DNA of 64,000 nucleotides from Cellulomonas sp. Y8 (GCF_008033115.1 NZ_CP041203.1:4402001-4466000); one strand, 5' to 3'. Positions 7,416-16,140 are shown, counted from the first letter of the stretch. Numbers and translations: made by a program. The notes: generated by a model from the letters alone, not told the origin.

Positions 7416-8516
7416 TCAGGTCCCTGATGAGTCGCAGAGCGCGAGCAGCAGGATGTCGATCGGCACGGTCCCGAGGACCTCGCCGTTGGCCGCGGTGCAC
7501 ACCAGCGGGTCCCACCGTCGGGACTCGGGGCGGAGCATCGCCCGCCGCGCCACCTCCGCGAGCGACGCGCTGGGGGCGACCGTCATGGCCGGCACCCACA
7601 CCCCCGACCCGTCACGCACCCCGGCGACCAGCCCGCTGTCCGCGAGCAGCACGTCGTCCCGGTCCCGGTCCGCCCCGGCCCGGGCCGGGCGCACGAGGCT
7701 CGCCACGTTGCCGGTGAGCGACACCCGCGAGGCGGTCGCGCGGATGTGCGCGGCGTCCTCGTCGGGCAGCGTCGCGAGCATCTGCGGGTGCGGGCGGCCG
7801 AGTGCCCAGCCCTGCCCCAGCGGCACGCCGAGGCCGATCAGGGCCTCGAGCTCGCCGCGCGTCTCGACCCCCTCGGCGAGGATCCAGCCGTCCATCCGGC
7901 CGACCAGGTCGCCGAACACCTCGGCGAGCGCCCGCTTCACCGGGTCGGTGTCGATCCCGGTCACCAGGGCGCGGTCGAGCTTGACGATGTCGGGCCGCAG
8001 CGCGAGGAGCAGCTCGAGACCCGCGTACCCGGTCCCGGCGTCGTCCATGGCGACGAGCGCACCCGCGGACCTGGCCCGGTCGAGCACGGCCATGGCGTGG
8101 CCGGCCTCGTCGACGCGGGTGTGCTCGGTGAGCTCCAGGACGATGCGGGACAGGTCGCCGTGCCGGAGCAGAGCGCCCGCGACGAGGTCGTCGGCGAGGA
8201 GGTGGGGGTCGACGTTGACGGTGAGGAACGTGTTCGGCGGCAGGTCGGCCCGCGTCGCGACGGCCCGCTCCAGCACGCGCGCCTGGAGCGCCGGGTTCGC
8301 CCCCCAGCGCTGCGCGGCCGCGAACCACACGTCCGGGGTCGCGCGCCACGGGCCGTCGAACCGGGACAGCAGCTCGTATCCGGCGACGGATCCCGTGGTG
8401 AGGTCCACGATCGGCTGCGCGTGCAGGGCGTGCGCGGCGGGCTCGTCGAGGACGGACCGCAGGGCGTCCCGCCAGCGGGGGTCGTCGACCGGCGGCGCCA
8501 TGGTCTCGGCGTCCAT
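7416..8516 (-). CDS. EAL-domain c-di-GMP phosphodiesterase-like protein with C-terminal extension
   Basis: 366 residues from the ATG at 8516 (GAGGGGAG site upstream). The EAL domain spans about residues 25-255: HAQPIVDLTTGSVAGYELLSRF carries the motif as Glu-Leu-Leu, keeping the metal-binding Glu. TVNVDP, VLELTEH, MDDAGTGYAGLELL, DIVKLDR, AEGVET and GQGWALGRP follow the catalytic pattern, so activity is plausible. The C-terminal ~110 residues (DSGLVAGVRDGSGVWVPAM, SLAEVARRAMLRP, then VLGTVPIDILLLAL) resemble a CBS-like ligand module. It probably hydrolyses c-di-GMP in response to a cytoplasmic ligand; that last point is inference. Confidence 0.8.
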   Translation of the reverse strand: MDAETMAPPVDDPRWRDALRSVLDEPAAHALHAQPIVDLTTGSVAGYELLSRFDGPWRATPDVWFAAAQRWGANPALQARVLERAVATRADLPPNTFLTVNVDPHLLADDLVAGALLRHGDLSRIVLELTEHTRVDEAGHAMAVLDRARSAGALVAMDDAGTGYAGLELLLALRPDIVKLDRALVTGIDTDPVKRALAEVFGDLVGRMDGWILAEGVETRGELEALIGLGVPLGQGWALGRPHPQMLATLPDEDAAHIRATASRVSLTGNVASLVRPARAGADRDRDDVLLADSGLVAGVRDGSGVWVPAMTVAPSASLAEVARRAMLRPESRRWDPLVCTAANGEVLGTVPIDILLLALCDSSGT

Positions 8517-8709
8517 CGGGGCTCCCCTCTCGGACCTCGCACGCGGACGGGGCGGCGGCGGCCGGCCCCGGGGGGTCGACGGTACGGGGCGTACTCCCCC
8601 GGGATGCGCTCCCCGGACGCTCCGATCAGGGGTTTCACCCCCTGCGCGGCGGGGTTCACCCGGCGCCACCCTGACGCGAGGTGCTGGACACGGGAAGGCC
8701 CCACTGCTT

Positions 8710-8735
8710 CAATGAATCACGTCAACGACTCATTG
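8710..8735. promoter_or_regulatory. Probable operator upstream of the membrane protein-GntR pair
   Basis: CAATGA at 8710-8715 and TCATTG at 8730-8735 form an inverted repeat in an unusually AT-rich patch directly before the GGAGGT ribosome site at 8735-8740. It is a likely binding site for the GntR-type product of the second gene. Confidence 0.5.
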
Positions 8736-8743
8736 GAGGTCTC

Positions 8744-9649
8744 GTGGCCGCGCTCGTGCTCCTCGTCCCGCTCGCCGTGCTCACCGGAGCGGTGGTGCTC
8801 GCCGTGCACGTCGTCGTCGCGCGACGCGCCGGCCCCGACTCCGCAGCGCCGTCCGTCGCTCTCGCCGCGCGCCGGCACGAGACGTTCGTCTCGGTCGTCG
8901 CCGCGCTCGCCAGCGCGGGTGCCACGGTCGCCTTCCTCATGCTGCCGTCGCTGCCGCTCTCGCCGGCGGGCGGCGACCGCGGCGCGGGCTACGCGCTGGG
9001 CGCCGCCACCGCGCCCTACGTCGGGGCCGTCGTGCTCTGCCTCGTCCGGGCGGTGGGCGAGCGCACGTGGCCCCGGCCGCGCGGCACGGTGCGGACGGCC
9101 CCGCTCACGCGGCGCACGTCGGTGAGCACCGGCGGCTGGCGGCTGGCCGTCCTGGCAGCCACGCTCGGCACCGGCGTCGTCGCGGTCCTGCTCTACGGCG
9201 CGACCGCGACGCCCGACGGCCAGCGGGTCGCGCACACCGTCATGGAGGACGGCGGCTCGGTCACGTGGGGAGCCCGCGGCCCCTACCCGGGCTGGTACTA
9301 CGGCGGCCCGATCCTCGTCGGGCTCGCCGCGGTGGCGGTCGCGACGCTGCTCGCCCTGCGCGTGCTGACCCGGCGTCCGCCGCTCCCGCTCGTCACCACC
9401 GAGCACGACGACGGGGTCCGTCGACTCGCCGCCGCACGCCTGCTCGCGGGAGCGCAGCTCTGGGCAGGGGCGGGCGTGGGTCTCACCATGCTGTTCGCCG
9501 CCCTGGCGCTGCAGCACACGCCTGTGGCCGCCGCTCTCTCGGCACTGGGGGGCTCCGCCGTCCTGATCGGCTCGATGGTCGTCGCCGGTACCGCGGTGGC
9601 TGCACGCCCCGTCCCCCGTCCGCGCCCGCTGGCCGGGATCGCCGCGTGA
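8744..9649 (+). CDS. Polytopic membrane protein coupled to a GntR regulator
   Basis: 301 residues from the GTG at 8744, preceded by TTGGAGGT. About seven hydrophobic segments are visible, among them ALVLLVPLAVLTGAVVLAVHV, FVSVVAALASAGATVAFLMLP, AVLAATLGTGVVAVLLYG, ILVGLAAVAVATLLALRVL and three near the C-terminus. No recognised family. The stop overlaps the start of the regulator (GTGA), so the two are translated together and this protein is likely what the regulator controls. Such small YtrA-type units often respond to cell-envelope stress in Gram-positives; this is an analogy. Confidence 0.7.
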   Translation: MAALVLLVPLAVLTGAVVLAVHVVVARRAGPDSAAPSVALAARRHETFVSVVAALASAGATVAFLMLPSLPLSPAGGDRGAGYALGAATAPYVGAVVLCLVRAVGERTWPRPRGTVRTAPLTRRTSVSTGGWRLAVLAATLGTGVVAVLLYGATATPDGQRVAHTVMEDGGSVTWGARGPYPGWYYGGPILVGLAAVAVATLLALRVLTRRPPLPLVTTEHDDGVRRLAAARLLAGAQLWAGAGVGLTMLFAALALQHTPVAAALSALGGSAVLIGSMVVAGTAVAARPVPRPRPLAGIAA

Positions 9650-10107
9650 CCGAGCTCCGCGTCGACCTGACGGCCGCGACCCCCGTCTACGAGCAGATCC
9701 GCTCCCAGCTCGCGGCGCTCGTGGCCGTGGGCGCGCTCAGGCCGGGCGAGCGACTGCCCGCCTCCCGCGACCTGGCACGGGACCTCGGCGTCGCGGTCGG
9801 GACCGTGCAGCGCGCGTACCGGGAGCTGGAGGCCGCCGGTGTCGTGCACGCCCGCCGGCGGACCGGAACCGTCGTGGCCGGGGACGCGGCACGTCCGCCG
9901 CGGTCGGGTCCGGACCACACCGCCGACCGCGTCGACCTGCTGGCCGACGTGCGCGCCCTGGTCGCGCGCGCCCGGGCGGAGGGCCTGGACGACGGCGAGC
10001 TCCTGCTGCTCGTGCGCGGCGCGCAGGCCGAGCTCCGTCGGCGGCCGAGCCCGGGCGCCGTCAGGCCGGTTGCCAGAGCTCGACCCGGTTCCCCTCCGGG
10101 TCGGTGA
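9646..10107 (+). CDS. GntR-family (YtrA-like) transcriptional regulator
   Basis: 153 residues, start GTG at 9646 inside the stop of the preceding gene. Residues 1-75 form the winged helix: VYEQIRSQLAALVAVGALRPGERLP, then SRDLARDLGVAVGTVQRAYRELEAAG and the wing RTGTVVAG. The short effector part (VDLLADVRALVARARAEGL) matches the YtrA subfamily, which lacks a ligand domain. The 3' end overlaps the convergent VOC gene by about 47 nt. Probable autoregulation through the repeat at 8710-8735. Confidence 0.82.
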   Translation: MTELRVDLTAATPVYEQIRSQLAALVAVGALRPGERLPASRDLARDLGVAVGTVQRAYRELEAAGVVHARRRTGTVVAGDAARPPRSGPDHTADRVDLLADVRALVARARAEGLDDGELLLLVRGAQAELRRRPSPGAVRPVARARPGSPPGR

Positions 10108-10423
10108 CCCAGCCGAACCGCCCGACGCCGTCCATGTCCTGCGTCTCGGGGGCGACGTCGGCGCCCCGCTCCCGCAGCTGCGCGAGCATCGCGTCGAGAT
10201 CCCGGACCCGGAAGTTCAGCATCGTCTGCTGCTGCGGCGACCCGAAGTAGTCGGTGTCCGGGTCGAACGCCGCGAACACCGTGGGGCCGGCCTCCTGGTG
10301 CCACAGGCCGTGGGCGTCGTCCTCGATCCCGAGCAGGTCCCGGTACCAGAGGGTCAGCGCCTCGGGGTCCCGCGCCCGCAGGAAGTAGCCGCCGATGCCG
10401 AGCACCCGCTCCGTGCCGCTCAT
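10061..10423 (-). CDS. Glyoxalase/bleomycin-resistance (VOC) superfamily protein
   Basis: 120 residues, one VOC module. IGGYFLRARDPEALTLWYRDLLG forms the first beta-alpha unit and WVTDPEGNRVELWQP the C-terminal strand with the conserved metal-ligand Glu. The usual first His ligand is absent, so a metal-dependent glyoxalase reaction is doubtful. Substrate unknown. It follows the sigma-factor gene on the same strand after 268 nt. Confidence 0.8.
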   Translation of the reverse strand: MSGTERVLGIGGYFLRARDPEALTLWYRDLLGIEDDAHGLWHQEAGPTVFAAFDPDTDYFGSPQQQTMLNFRVRDLDAMLAQLRERGADVAPETQDMDGVGRFGWVTDPEGNRVELWQPA

Positions 10424-10691
10424 CGGCCGGCCACCACGAGCACGACCACCGCGGCGAGCAGCAAGAACGGGACCGCCTCGGCCAGGGCAGCCGCGGCCGA
10501 CCTCGGCGTGCGGGGCGGGCCCGTCGCGGAACGACGGGCCGAGCGGGGCGTCGTTCGTGCCGGGACGCTCGCCGAGCGTCCGCGTGTCGGTCCGGTCGTC
10601 GTCGGGCACGGCTCCCCCGTCCGGGTCGGGTGGTCTCGGGCTCGAGCCTGCCAGCGCTGCGACGTCCGTGTACAGGGCCGATCCGGCGGTC

Positions 10692-11993
10692 TCACCCGGC
10701 CGGCAGCGCCGCGATCTTGTCCTGCAGCACCCGGCGCTCCCGCGGGTTCGGGCACAGCGCCGCCGCACGGGCGAGGTCGTCACGCGCCTCGGCGTCCCGG
10801 CCGAGCCGCCGGAGCAGCTCGCCGCGCACCGACGGCAGCAGGTGCGACCCGGCCAGCGCACCGGAGTCCGCCAGCCGCTCGACGAGCGCGAGCCCCGCCG
10901 CCGGGCCGTGCGCCATCGCGACCGCCACCGCCCGGTTCAGGTCGACGACCGGGGAGGGCGCGAGCCGGCCGAGCGCGTCGTAGAGCACCACGACGCGCTC
11001 CCAGTCGGTCGCGGCGACCGAGGGCGCGACCACCGCGTGGCACTCGGCGATCGCCGCCTGCAGCCCGTAGGCGCCCAGCCCGTTCCCCGCCCTGCCCGCC
11101 GCCGCCAGCGCGGCCCGGCCCCGGCGGATCGCCGCCCGGTCCCACCGGCGCCGGTCCTGGTCCTCGAGCAGGACCGCCGAGCCGTCGTCGGCCACCCGCG
11201 CGGGGAACCGCGCGGCGGTGAGCTCCAGGAGCGCGAGCAGACCCAGCACCTCCGGCTCGTCGGGCGCCAGGTGCGCGAGCACCCGCGCTAGCCGGACGCC
11301 CTCCCGCGCGAGGTCGGGCCGCAGCAGGTCGTCCCCGGAGGTGGCCGTCGACCCCTCGGTGAACACGAGGTACACCACCGCGAGCACCGACGCCAGACGG
11401 TCGCGGCGCTCCGGCCCCGACGGCACGGCGAACGGGACCCGGGCGGCGCTGAGCGTCTTCTTGGCGCGGGTGATGCGCGCCTGCACGGTCGCGGTCGGCA
11501 CCAGGAACGCGCGCCCGATCTCCTCGGTGGTCAGGCCGCCGACGACCCGGAGGGTGAGCGCCACCTGCGCCTCGCGGGACAGCACGGGGTGGCAGGCGAC
11601 GAACATGAGGGCGAGGACGTCGTCGCCGACCGCGTCCGGGTCGTGCAGCAGGTCGGCGTCGCCGGCCGGCCCGGCGCCCCGCCCCGCGTCCCGCGCGAGC
11701 GCGGCGTACCGGTCGTCGAGCGCCGCCCGCCGCCGGAACGCGTCCACGGCGCGCCGCCGCCCCGCGGTCACGAGCCAGCCGGCGGGGTTCGCGGGCACGC
11801 CGTCCCGCGGCCAGGCGACCAGCGCCTCTGCCAGCGCCTCCTGCGCCACGTCCTCCGCCAGGGCGAGGTCGCCGGTGGACCGCGCCAGAGTCGCCACGAT
11901 CCGGGCGGCGCTCGTCCGCCAGACCGCCTCGACCGCGGCGCGGCCCTCCCCCGGCGCGCCCGGGCTCAGAGCTGGCCCGTCGCCTCGCGCCAC
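10692..11993 (-). CDS. ECF RNA polymerase sigma factor with long C-terminal TPR-like extension (ECF42 type)
   Basis: 433 residues from the GTG at 11993. The sigma2 region is at about residues 18-90 (AEDVAQEALAEALVAWP, then GWLVTAGRRRAVDAFRRR), the sigma4 region at about 120-175 (LTLRVVGGLTTEEIGRAFLV, then TVQARITRAKK), and a ~240-residue helical extension follows (EPEVLGLLALLELTAARFPAR, then GLQAAIAECHA, VVDLNRAVAVAMAHGP). This architecture plus an adjacent DGPF/YCII gene is characteristic of the ECF42 group, which lacks a classical anti-sigma factor and is controlled through its own extension. The start overlaps the preceding YCII gene by 28 nt, so the pair is co-expressed. Confidence 0.88.
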   Translation of the reverse strand: MARGDGPALSPGAPGEGRAAVEAVWRTSAARIVATLARSTGDLALAEDVAQEALAEALVAWPRDGVPANPAGWLVTAGRRRAVDAFRRRAALDDRYAALARDAGRGAGPAGDADLLHDPDAVGDDVLALMFVACHPVLSREAQVALTLRVVGGLTTEEIGRAFLVPTATVQARITRAKKTLSAARVPFAVPSGPERRDRLASVLAVVYLVFTEGSTATSGDDLLRPDLAREGVRLARVLAHLAPDEPEVLGLLALLELTAARFPARVADDGSAVLLEDQDRRRWDRAAIRRGRAALAAAGRAGNGLGAYGLQAAIAECHAVVAPSVAATDWERVVVLYDALGRLAPSPVVDLNRAVAVAMAHGPAAGLALVERLADSGALAGSHLLPSVRGELLRRLGRDAEARDDLARAAALCPNPRERRVLQDKIAALPAG

Positions 11994-12388
11994 GCCCGCT
12001 CCCGCTGGATCCACGGGTTGTCCTGGGGGAACTCGTCGATGGTCGCGATCCGCCGGATCTCGACCTTCACCCCCGGCCACGACAGCGGTGCGCGCCTCGC
12101 CCACTCGACCGCCTCGGCCTGGGAACCGACGTCGAGGATCCAGTAGCCGCCGAACAGCTCCTTCGCCTCGCCGTACGGGCCGTCCGTGGCGACCGGCGGT
12201 GTCTGCGCGTAGTCGACGACGACGCTCTCCGCCGGGTCGTCGGACAGCCCCTCCATCGCCACGAGCACGCCGGCCGCGACCAGCTCCTCGTTGTACCGGC
12301 TCATCGTCTCGATCGAGTCCTCGTACGAGGTCGCGTCGCCTCCGGGCGCCGACTCCCCCGACGAGCGCATGATCAGCATGTACTTCAC
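11966..12388 (-). CDS. YCII/DGPF-domain protein, partner of the ECF42 sigma factor
   Basis: 140 residues from the GTG at 12388, which has a clear AGGGAGG site. MKYMLIMRSS opens a ferredoxin-like YCII domain. The motif TDGPYGEAKELFGGYWILD is the defining DGPF box of the family linked to ECF42 sigma factors. The biochemical role is unknown; homologues are usually the main regulon members of the sigma factor. Confidence 0.88.
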   Translation of the reverse strand: MKYMLIMRSSGESAPGGDATSYEDSIETMSRYNEELVAAGVLVAMEGLSDDPAESVVVDYAQTPPVATDGPYGEAKELFGGYWILDVGSQAEAVEWARRAPLSWPGVKVEIRRIATIDEFPQDNPWIQRERAWREATGQL

Positions 12389-12484
12389 GGTCGTGCCTCC
12401 CTGGTGCCGGGTCCTCGTCCGGACCCTCTCACCCAGGAGTCGAACGGGGAACCCGCGGATCGACACCGGCAGCGAGCGGATCCG

Positions 12485-13213
12485 TCAGCCGGCCGGGCGC
12501 CTGGCCAGGACGACGTGCTCCAGACCGGGCCGGTCCGGCGCGTCGCGCACGTCGACGACGTCCAGACCCGCCGCAGCCAGCGACGCGCGCACCTCGTCCA
12601 GCGACCGGAACCGCAGCGTCGACGACGACGCCACCTCGCGACCGTCGGGGAACCGGAACACGGACCGGAACGAGACGAGCGGCAGCGCGACCTCGGTCAC
12701 GGCGAACTCCTCCGCCACCCGCCCGACGTCGGGCACCTCCCGCGCCCCGGCGCCGTCGTCCGCGGCCCAGTCCTCCCACGCCCGGGCCTCGGGGCGGCGG
12801 GTCTCCAGGACCAGGTGGCCGCCCGGGACGAGCGCGTCCCGGATGCCGCACAGGGTGGCGGACCAGTCGTCGTCGGCCAGGAACACCTGGGCGACGTTCC
12901 CGGTCATCGTGGCCAGGTCGACCGCCAGCGGCGGCAGCGTCGTGGCGTCGCCGTGCAGCCAGGTCACGCGGTCGGCACCGGGCTTGGCGCGCGCCACGTC
13001 GAGCGACGCCCGGGCCGGGTCGACGCCGACGACCTCCAGGCCGTCGCCCGCGAGCAGCAGGGCGAGCGTGCCGGTGCCGCAGCCGACGTCCAGGACCCGG
13101 CGCGCGCCGACCTCGCGCGCGACGGCCCGGTACAGGTCGAGGTCGGAGCGGTCGTCGTCGAAGACGTCGTAGAGCGGGGCGAGGCGCGGGTCGGCGAAGA
13201 TCGAGTCGGGCAC
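12485..13213 (-). CDS. Class I SAM-dependent methyltransferase
   Basis: 242 residues from the GTG at 13213, chosen because a TAGCGT box ends 7 nt before it. Motif I VLDVGCGTGTLALLLAG (about residues 41-57), the acidic SAM-ribose residue in EVVGVDPARASLDVAR, WLHGDATTLP and the post-motif LVPGGHLVLETRRPEA are all present. The C-terminal half (FRSVFRFPDGREV) is an antiparallel sheet typical of small-molecule methyltransferases. Substrate unknown. A membrane-protein gene lies upstream on the same strand only about 10 nt beyond the longer alternative start. Confidence 0.85.
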   Translation of the reverse strand: MPDSIFADPRLAPLYDVFDDDRSDLDLYRAVAREVGARRVLDVGCGTGTLALLLAGDGLEVVGVDPARASLDVARAKPGADRVTWLHGDATTLPPLAVDLATMTGNVAQVFLADDDWSATLCGIRDALVPGGHLVLETRRPEARAWEDWAADDGAGAREVPDVGRVAEEFAVTEVALPLVSFRSVFRFPDGREVASSSTLRFRSLDEVRASLAAAGLDVVDVRDAPDRPGLEHVVLARRPAG

Positions 13214-13220
13214 GCCCGCC

Positions 13221-13226
13221 ACGCTA
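13221..13226 (-). promoter_or_regulatory. -10 box of a leaderless promoter for the methyltransferase
   Basis: TAGCGT on the minus strand, 7 nt before the GTG at 13213. The alternative GTG at 13222 would lie inside the box. Confidence 0.45.
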
Positions 13227-13595
13227 CGGACGGGCGCCGGGGTCGCGCGACGGGATGCCGCCGGGCGCCGCCAGCTGCGGCCCGGGGTCGGCGGGCGGCC
13301 GGTGCCGGAGCAGCGCCGCGCCGAGGGCCACGGCCAGCAGGGCCGGGCCGAGCACCGTCAGCGTCGTCGAGAGGTGGCTCAGCAGCGTCGCGAGCCACTG
13401 CGCGACGCGGACGCCCGAGCTGGTGTAGATCCGCAGCAGCGCCAGGTCGACCAGCACCCCGAGCACGACGACCGACGCCCCCAGCCGCGCCACGCGCCCC
13501 GGGGTGCAGCGGATACGCGCGAGACGGTCGCCGAGCGTCGGGCCCGGTGGCGGCTCGTCCTCGGTGGTCGCCACGTCGTCGGGCCGGATCGTCAC
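13224..13595 (-). CDS. Small membrane protein of unknown function
   Basis: 123 residues from the GTG at 13595, which has a perfect AGGAGG site. Two or three hydrophobic helices are visible (LGASVVVLGVLVDLALLRIY, WLATLLSHLSTTLTVLGPAL, LAVALGAALL) between polar ends, with an acidic N-terminus and a Pro/Gly-rich C-terminus. No family recognised. Confidence 0.6.
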   Translation of the reverse strand: MTIRPDDVATTEDEPPPGPTLGDRLARIRCTPGRVARLGASVVVLGVLVDLALLRIYTSSGVRVAQWLATLLSHLSTTLTVLGPALLAVALGAALLRHRPPADPGPQLAAPGGIPSRDPGARP

Positions 13596-13697
13596 GGCGG
13601 GCCTCCTGGGGTCGGGCGCGCCACGCTGCGCGCCCTCCCGACGGTAGCCAGCGCCGGGAGGCGGCCACAACGTGAACTGCGCGGCGCGCCGCGCAGC

Positions 13698-14033
13698 TCA
13701 GCCGTGCGAGGGGTCCCCCGTCCCCGTGACGGTGGTGAGCAGGATCGCCGCGTCGCTCAGCGCCTCGACGCCGTGCCGGTCGTGCGTGAGCGTCGCCAGG
13801 AAGCCGGTCGGCAGCGTGTCCACGCGCTCGGCGCTGGACACGGCCACGGTGCCGCGGAGCACGAGGATGCTGCCCGCGGGCGGCGAGTTGTGCTCGGCGA
13901 GCCGGGTGCCGGTGCGCAGCGCGATGACGGTCTGCCGGAGCGGGCCGTCGTGCACCACGATCTGGGCGCTCCGGCCGTGCGGGTCCTGGTGGGCGAGGTC
14001 GATCTGCTCCTGCGCGAGCTGGTGCACGTCCAT
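13698..14033 (-). CDS. Cupin-fold protein
   Basis: 111 residues, ATG preceded by GGGAGGAGC. A small single-domain beta-barrel: VIALRTGTRLAEHNSPPAGSI supplies the first cupin motif with one His and no second metal-binding His pair, and ILVLRGTVAVSS the central strand. The metal site is therefore incomplete. Homologues are annotated as cupins or LuxR-type sensor proteins of unknown function. TAGGAC and TTGAGT lie upstream as possible promoter parts. Confidence 0.65.
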   Translation of the reverse strand: MDVHQLAQEQIDLAHQDPHGRSAQIVVHDGPLRQTVIALRTGTRLAEHNSPPAGSILVLRGTVAVSSAERVDTLPTGFLATLTHDRHGVEALSDAAILLTTVTGTGDPSHG

Positions 14034-14144
14034 GCGGGGCTCCTCCCGGCGTCGTCGTCGGCTGACGCGTCCTACTCAACACGGCCGCGCGCCGGTCCGC
14101 TATTCCCTGGCCCGGCACGTCGCGGCGGTGGGAGCCTCGACGGC

Positions 14145-14882
14145 GTGACGGACGAGGACATCTGGACCGAGCGGGTCGCCGCGCGCTACGACGAGTCGAG
14201 CGCCGCCATGTTCGCCCCCGACGTGCTCGGTCCGACGGTGGACTTCCTGGCGGCGCGCGCCGCCGGCGGGCGTGCGCTGGAGCTCGCGGTCGGCACCGGG
14301 CGCGTCGCGCTGGCGCTGGCCGACCGCGGGGTGCCGGTCGCCGGCATCGAGCGGTCCGAGCCGATGGCCGCCCGGCTCGCCGCCAAGCCCGGGGCGGAGC
14401 GGGTGCCCGTGACGATCGGCGACATGACGTCGGCGACGGCGCCCGGGCGGTTCCGGCTCGTGTACCTGGTGTTCAACGGGATCACGAACCTGATGACCCA
14501 GGACGCCCAGGTCGCCTGCTTCGAGAACGCCGCCCGGCACCTGGAGCCCGGCGGGGCGTTCGTGTGCGAGGTGTTCGTGCCGCAGCTGCGCCGGCTCCCC
14601 CCGGGCGAGGTGGCGCTGCCGTTCGACGTGAGCGACGCGCACCTCGGGTTCGACCGGTACGACGTGGCCGAGCAGCGGCTGGTGTCGCACCACTACACGG
14701 TCGAGCCCGACGGGTCGGTGACCACCGGCCGCTCGCCCCACCGGTACGTCTGGCCGGCGGAGCTCGACCTGATGGCCCGGATCGCGGGCATGCGCCCGAC
14801 GGAGCGCTGGGCGGACTTCACGGAGGCGACGTTCACCGCGGAGAGCACGTCCCACGTCTCGGTCTGGCGCACCCCGGCCTGA
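14145..14882 (+). CDS. Class I SAM-dependent methyltransferase
   Basis: 245 residues from the GTG at 14145. Motif I is ALELAVGTGRVALALADRG, followed by VAGIERSEPMAARLAAKPG, the acidic GDMTSA, and the actinobacterial-type VYLVFNGITNLMTQDAQVAC with HLEPGGAFVCEVFVP. The pattern matches the tetracenomycin/YcgJ-like methyltransferases used on small molecules. The product is unknown. Convergent with the AI-2E-type gene. Confidence 0.82.
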   Translation: MTDEDIWTERVAARYDESSAAMFAPDVLGPTVDFLAARAAGGRALELAVGTGRVALALADRGVPVAGIERSEPMAARLAAKPGAERVPVTIGDMTSATAPGRFRLVYLVFNGITNLMTQDAQVACFENAARHLEPGGAFVCEVFVPQLRRLPPGEVALPFDVSDAHLGFDRYDVAEQRLVSHHYTVEPDGSVTTGRSPHRYVWPAELDLMARIAGMRPTERWADFTEATFTAESTSHVSVWRTPA

Positions 14883-14958
14883 CCCCGGCCGCCCGGGCCG
14901 GCTGCGCGACGGCCGGTGGCCCCCGCGTCCCCGGCGGCCCGGAGCCGTGCCCGGCGGC

Positions 14959-16140
14959 TCACCGCCCCTCGGTGACCTCGCGGCGCTTCTGCTGCGCCGG
15001 CCGCGCCGGCTCGTGGGGGCCGTTCCACACCTGGATCGCCCCCCAGATCGACGCGGCGATCGGCACGGCCAGCACCGCGCCGGTGATGCCCGCGAGGACT
15101 GTGCCGATGGTCAGCGCGACCAGGATGACCAGCGGGTGCAGCGCCAGCGACCGGGCCATCACGACCGGCTGCAGGAAGTTGCCCTCCAGCTGGTTCACGA
15201 GGATGACGATGCCGACCACGATCAGCGCCTCGACCGGCCCGAGCGCGACCAGCGTCACGAGCGCGGCGAGCGCGCCGGCCAGGGTCGCGCCGACGAGCGG
15301 GATGAACGCCAGCAGGAACACGAGCACCGACAGCGGGATCGCCAGCGGGACACCCATGATCACCAGGCCGACGCCGATGCCGATCGCGTCGACCGCGGCC
15401 ACGATGGCCGTGCCGCGCACGTAGCCGCCCATCGTCTGCACCACGCGCCCGCCGACGCGCTGCCCGCGCCGGTAGCGCTCGCCCTCGAAGGGCCGGAGCA
15501 GGAACTCCCAGATCGTCGGGCCGTCCTTGAGGAAGAAGAACAGCACGACGACCATCAGCACGAACCCGGTGAGGAAGTTCGCGGTGGCGGACACGCCCGC
15601 GATGGCGCCCGCGCCGAAGCTGCTCGACGTGAGGAAGTCGGTCACCGCGGTGCGCGCGTCGGCGATCTGGTCGTCGGTGATCTGGATCGGCAGCCCGGTG
15701 AGCGAGTCCTGCAGCTCCCCGAACCCGGCGACCGCCTGGTCCGCGAGGTCGTCCCACTGGTGGATCACCGAGTAGACCACCGCGGTGATCACGCCGCCGA
15801 GGACGCCGACGATCAGCACCAGCGCGATCCAGGTGGCGGCGATCGACGGCAGCCGGTGCCGGCGCAGCCAGGACACCAGCGGGTGGATCGCGGAGGCCAG
15901 CACGAGCGCGATCAGCACCGGGACGACGACGAGGGTCAGCCGGGTGATCGCGAACACCGCCACGGTGACCAGGGCAAGCAGCGCCAGGACCTGCACGGAG
16001 CGGGTGCCGATCCGGCCGAAGCCGTCCGCCCACAGCGCGCCGGCGCCCGGTCCGCGTCCGGCGTCGTCGCGGGCGACCTCCGCCGCGCGCACGGCGTCCC
16101 CGCCGCTCGGCGCCGTCGTCCTCCGTCGTCGGAACCACAT
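14959..16140 (-). CDS. AI-2E family (YdiK/TqsA-like) transporter
   Basis: 393 residues, ATG at 16140. Typical order: two N-terminal membrane helices (VLALLALVTVAVFAITRL, LVVVPVLIALVLASAIHPL), a helix pair WIALVLIVGVLGGVITAVVY, a long amphipathic extracytoplasmic stretch, then a C-terminal membrane bundle with FLLAFIPLVGATLAGALAAL and the family signature VNQLEGNFLQPVVMARSLAL, followed by HPLVILVAL. Family members export small molecules or act as Na+(Li+)/H+ antiporters; autoinducer-2 transport is not implied here. Confidence 0.88.
   Translation of the reverse strand: MWFRRRRTTAPSGGDAVRAAEVARDDAGRGPGAGALWADGFGRIGTRSVQVLALLALVTVAVFAITRLTLVVVPVLIALVLASAIHPLVSWLRRHRLPSIAATWIALVLIVGVLGGVITAVVYSVIHQWDDLADQAVAGFGELQDSLTGLPIQITDDQIADARTAVTDFLTSSSFGAGAIAGVSATANFLTGFVLMVVVLFFFLKDGPTIWEFLLRPFEGERYRRGQRVGGRVVQTMGGYVRGTAIVAAVDAIGIGVGLVIMGVPLAIPLSVLVFLLAFIPLVGATLAGALAALVTLVALGPVEALIVVGIVILVNQLEGNFLQPVVMARSLALHPLVILVALTIGTVLAGITGAVLAVPIAASIWGAIQVWNGPHEPARPAQQKRREVTEGR

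Noticed and set aside
10420..10755. A minus-strand frame ending in a hydrophobic tail (ALAEAVPFLLLAAVVVLVVAGR region) whose stop overlaps the VOC start as ATGA
   Set aside because: No ATG, GTG or TTG start with a ribosome site occurs in frame between the sigma-factor gene and the tail; the only starts lie deep inside that gene. Tail may be a remnant.
14072..14080. GTTGAGTAG upstream of the cupin gene, repeated upstream of the Fur-family gene at 41048-41056
   Set aside because: Nine bases shared at two sites is too little to claim a common operator; each contains a TAG that may simply be part of a -10 box.
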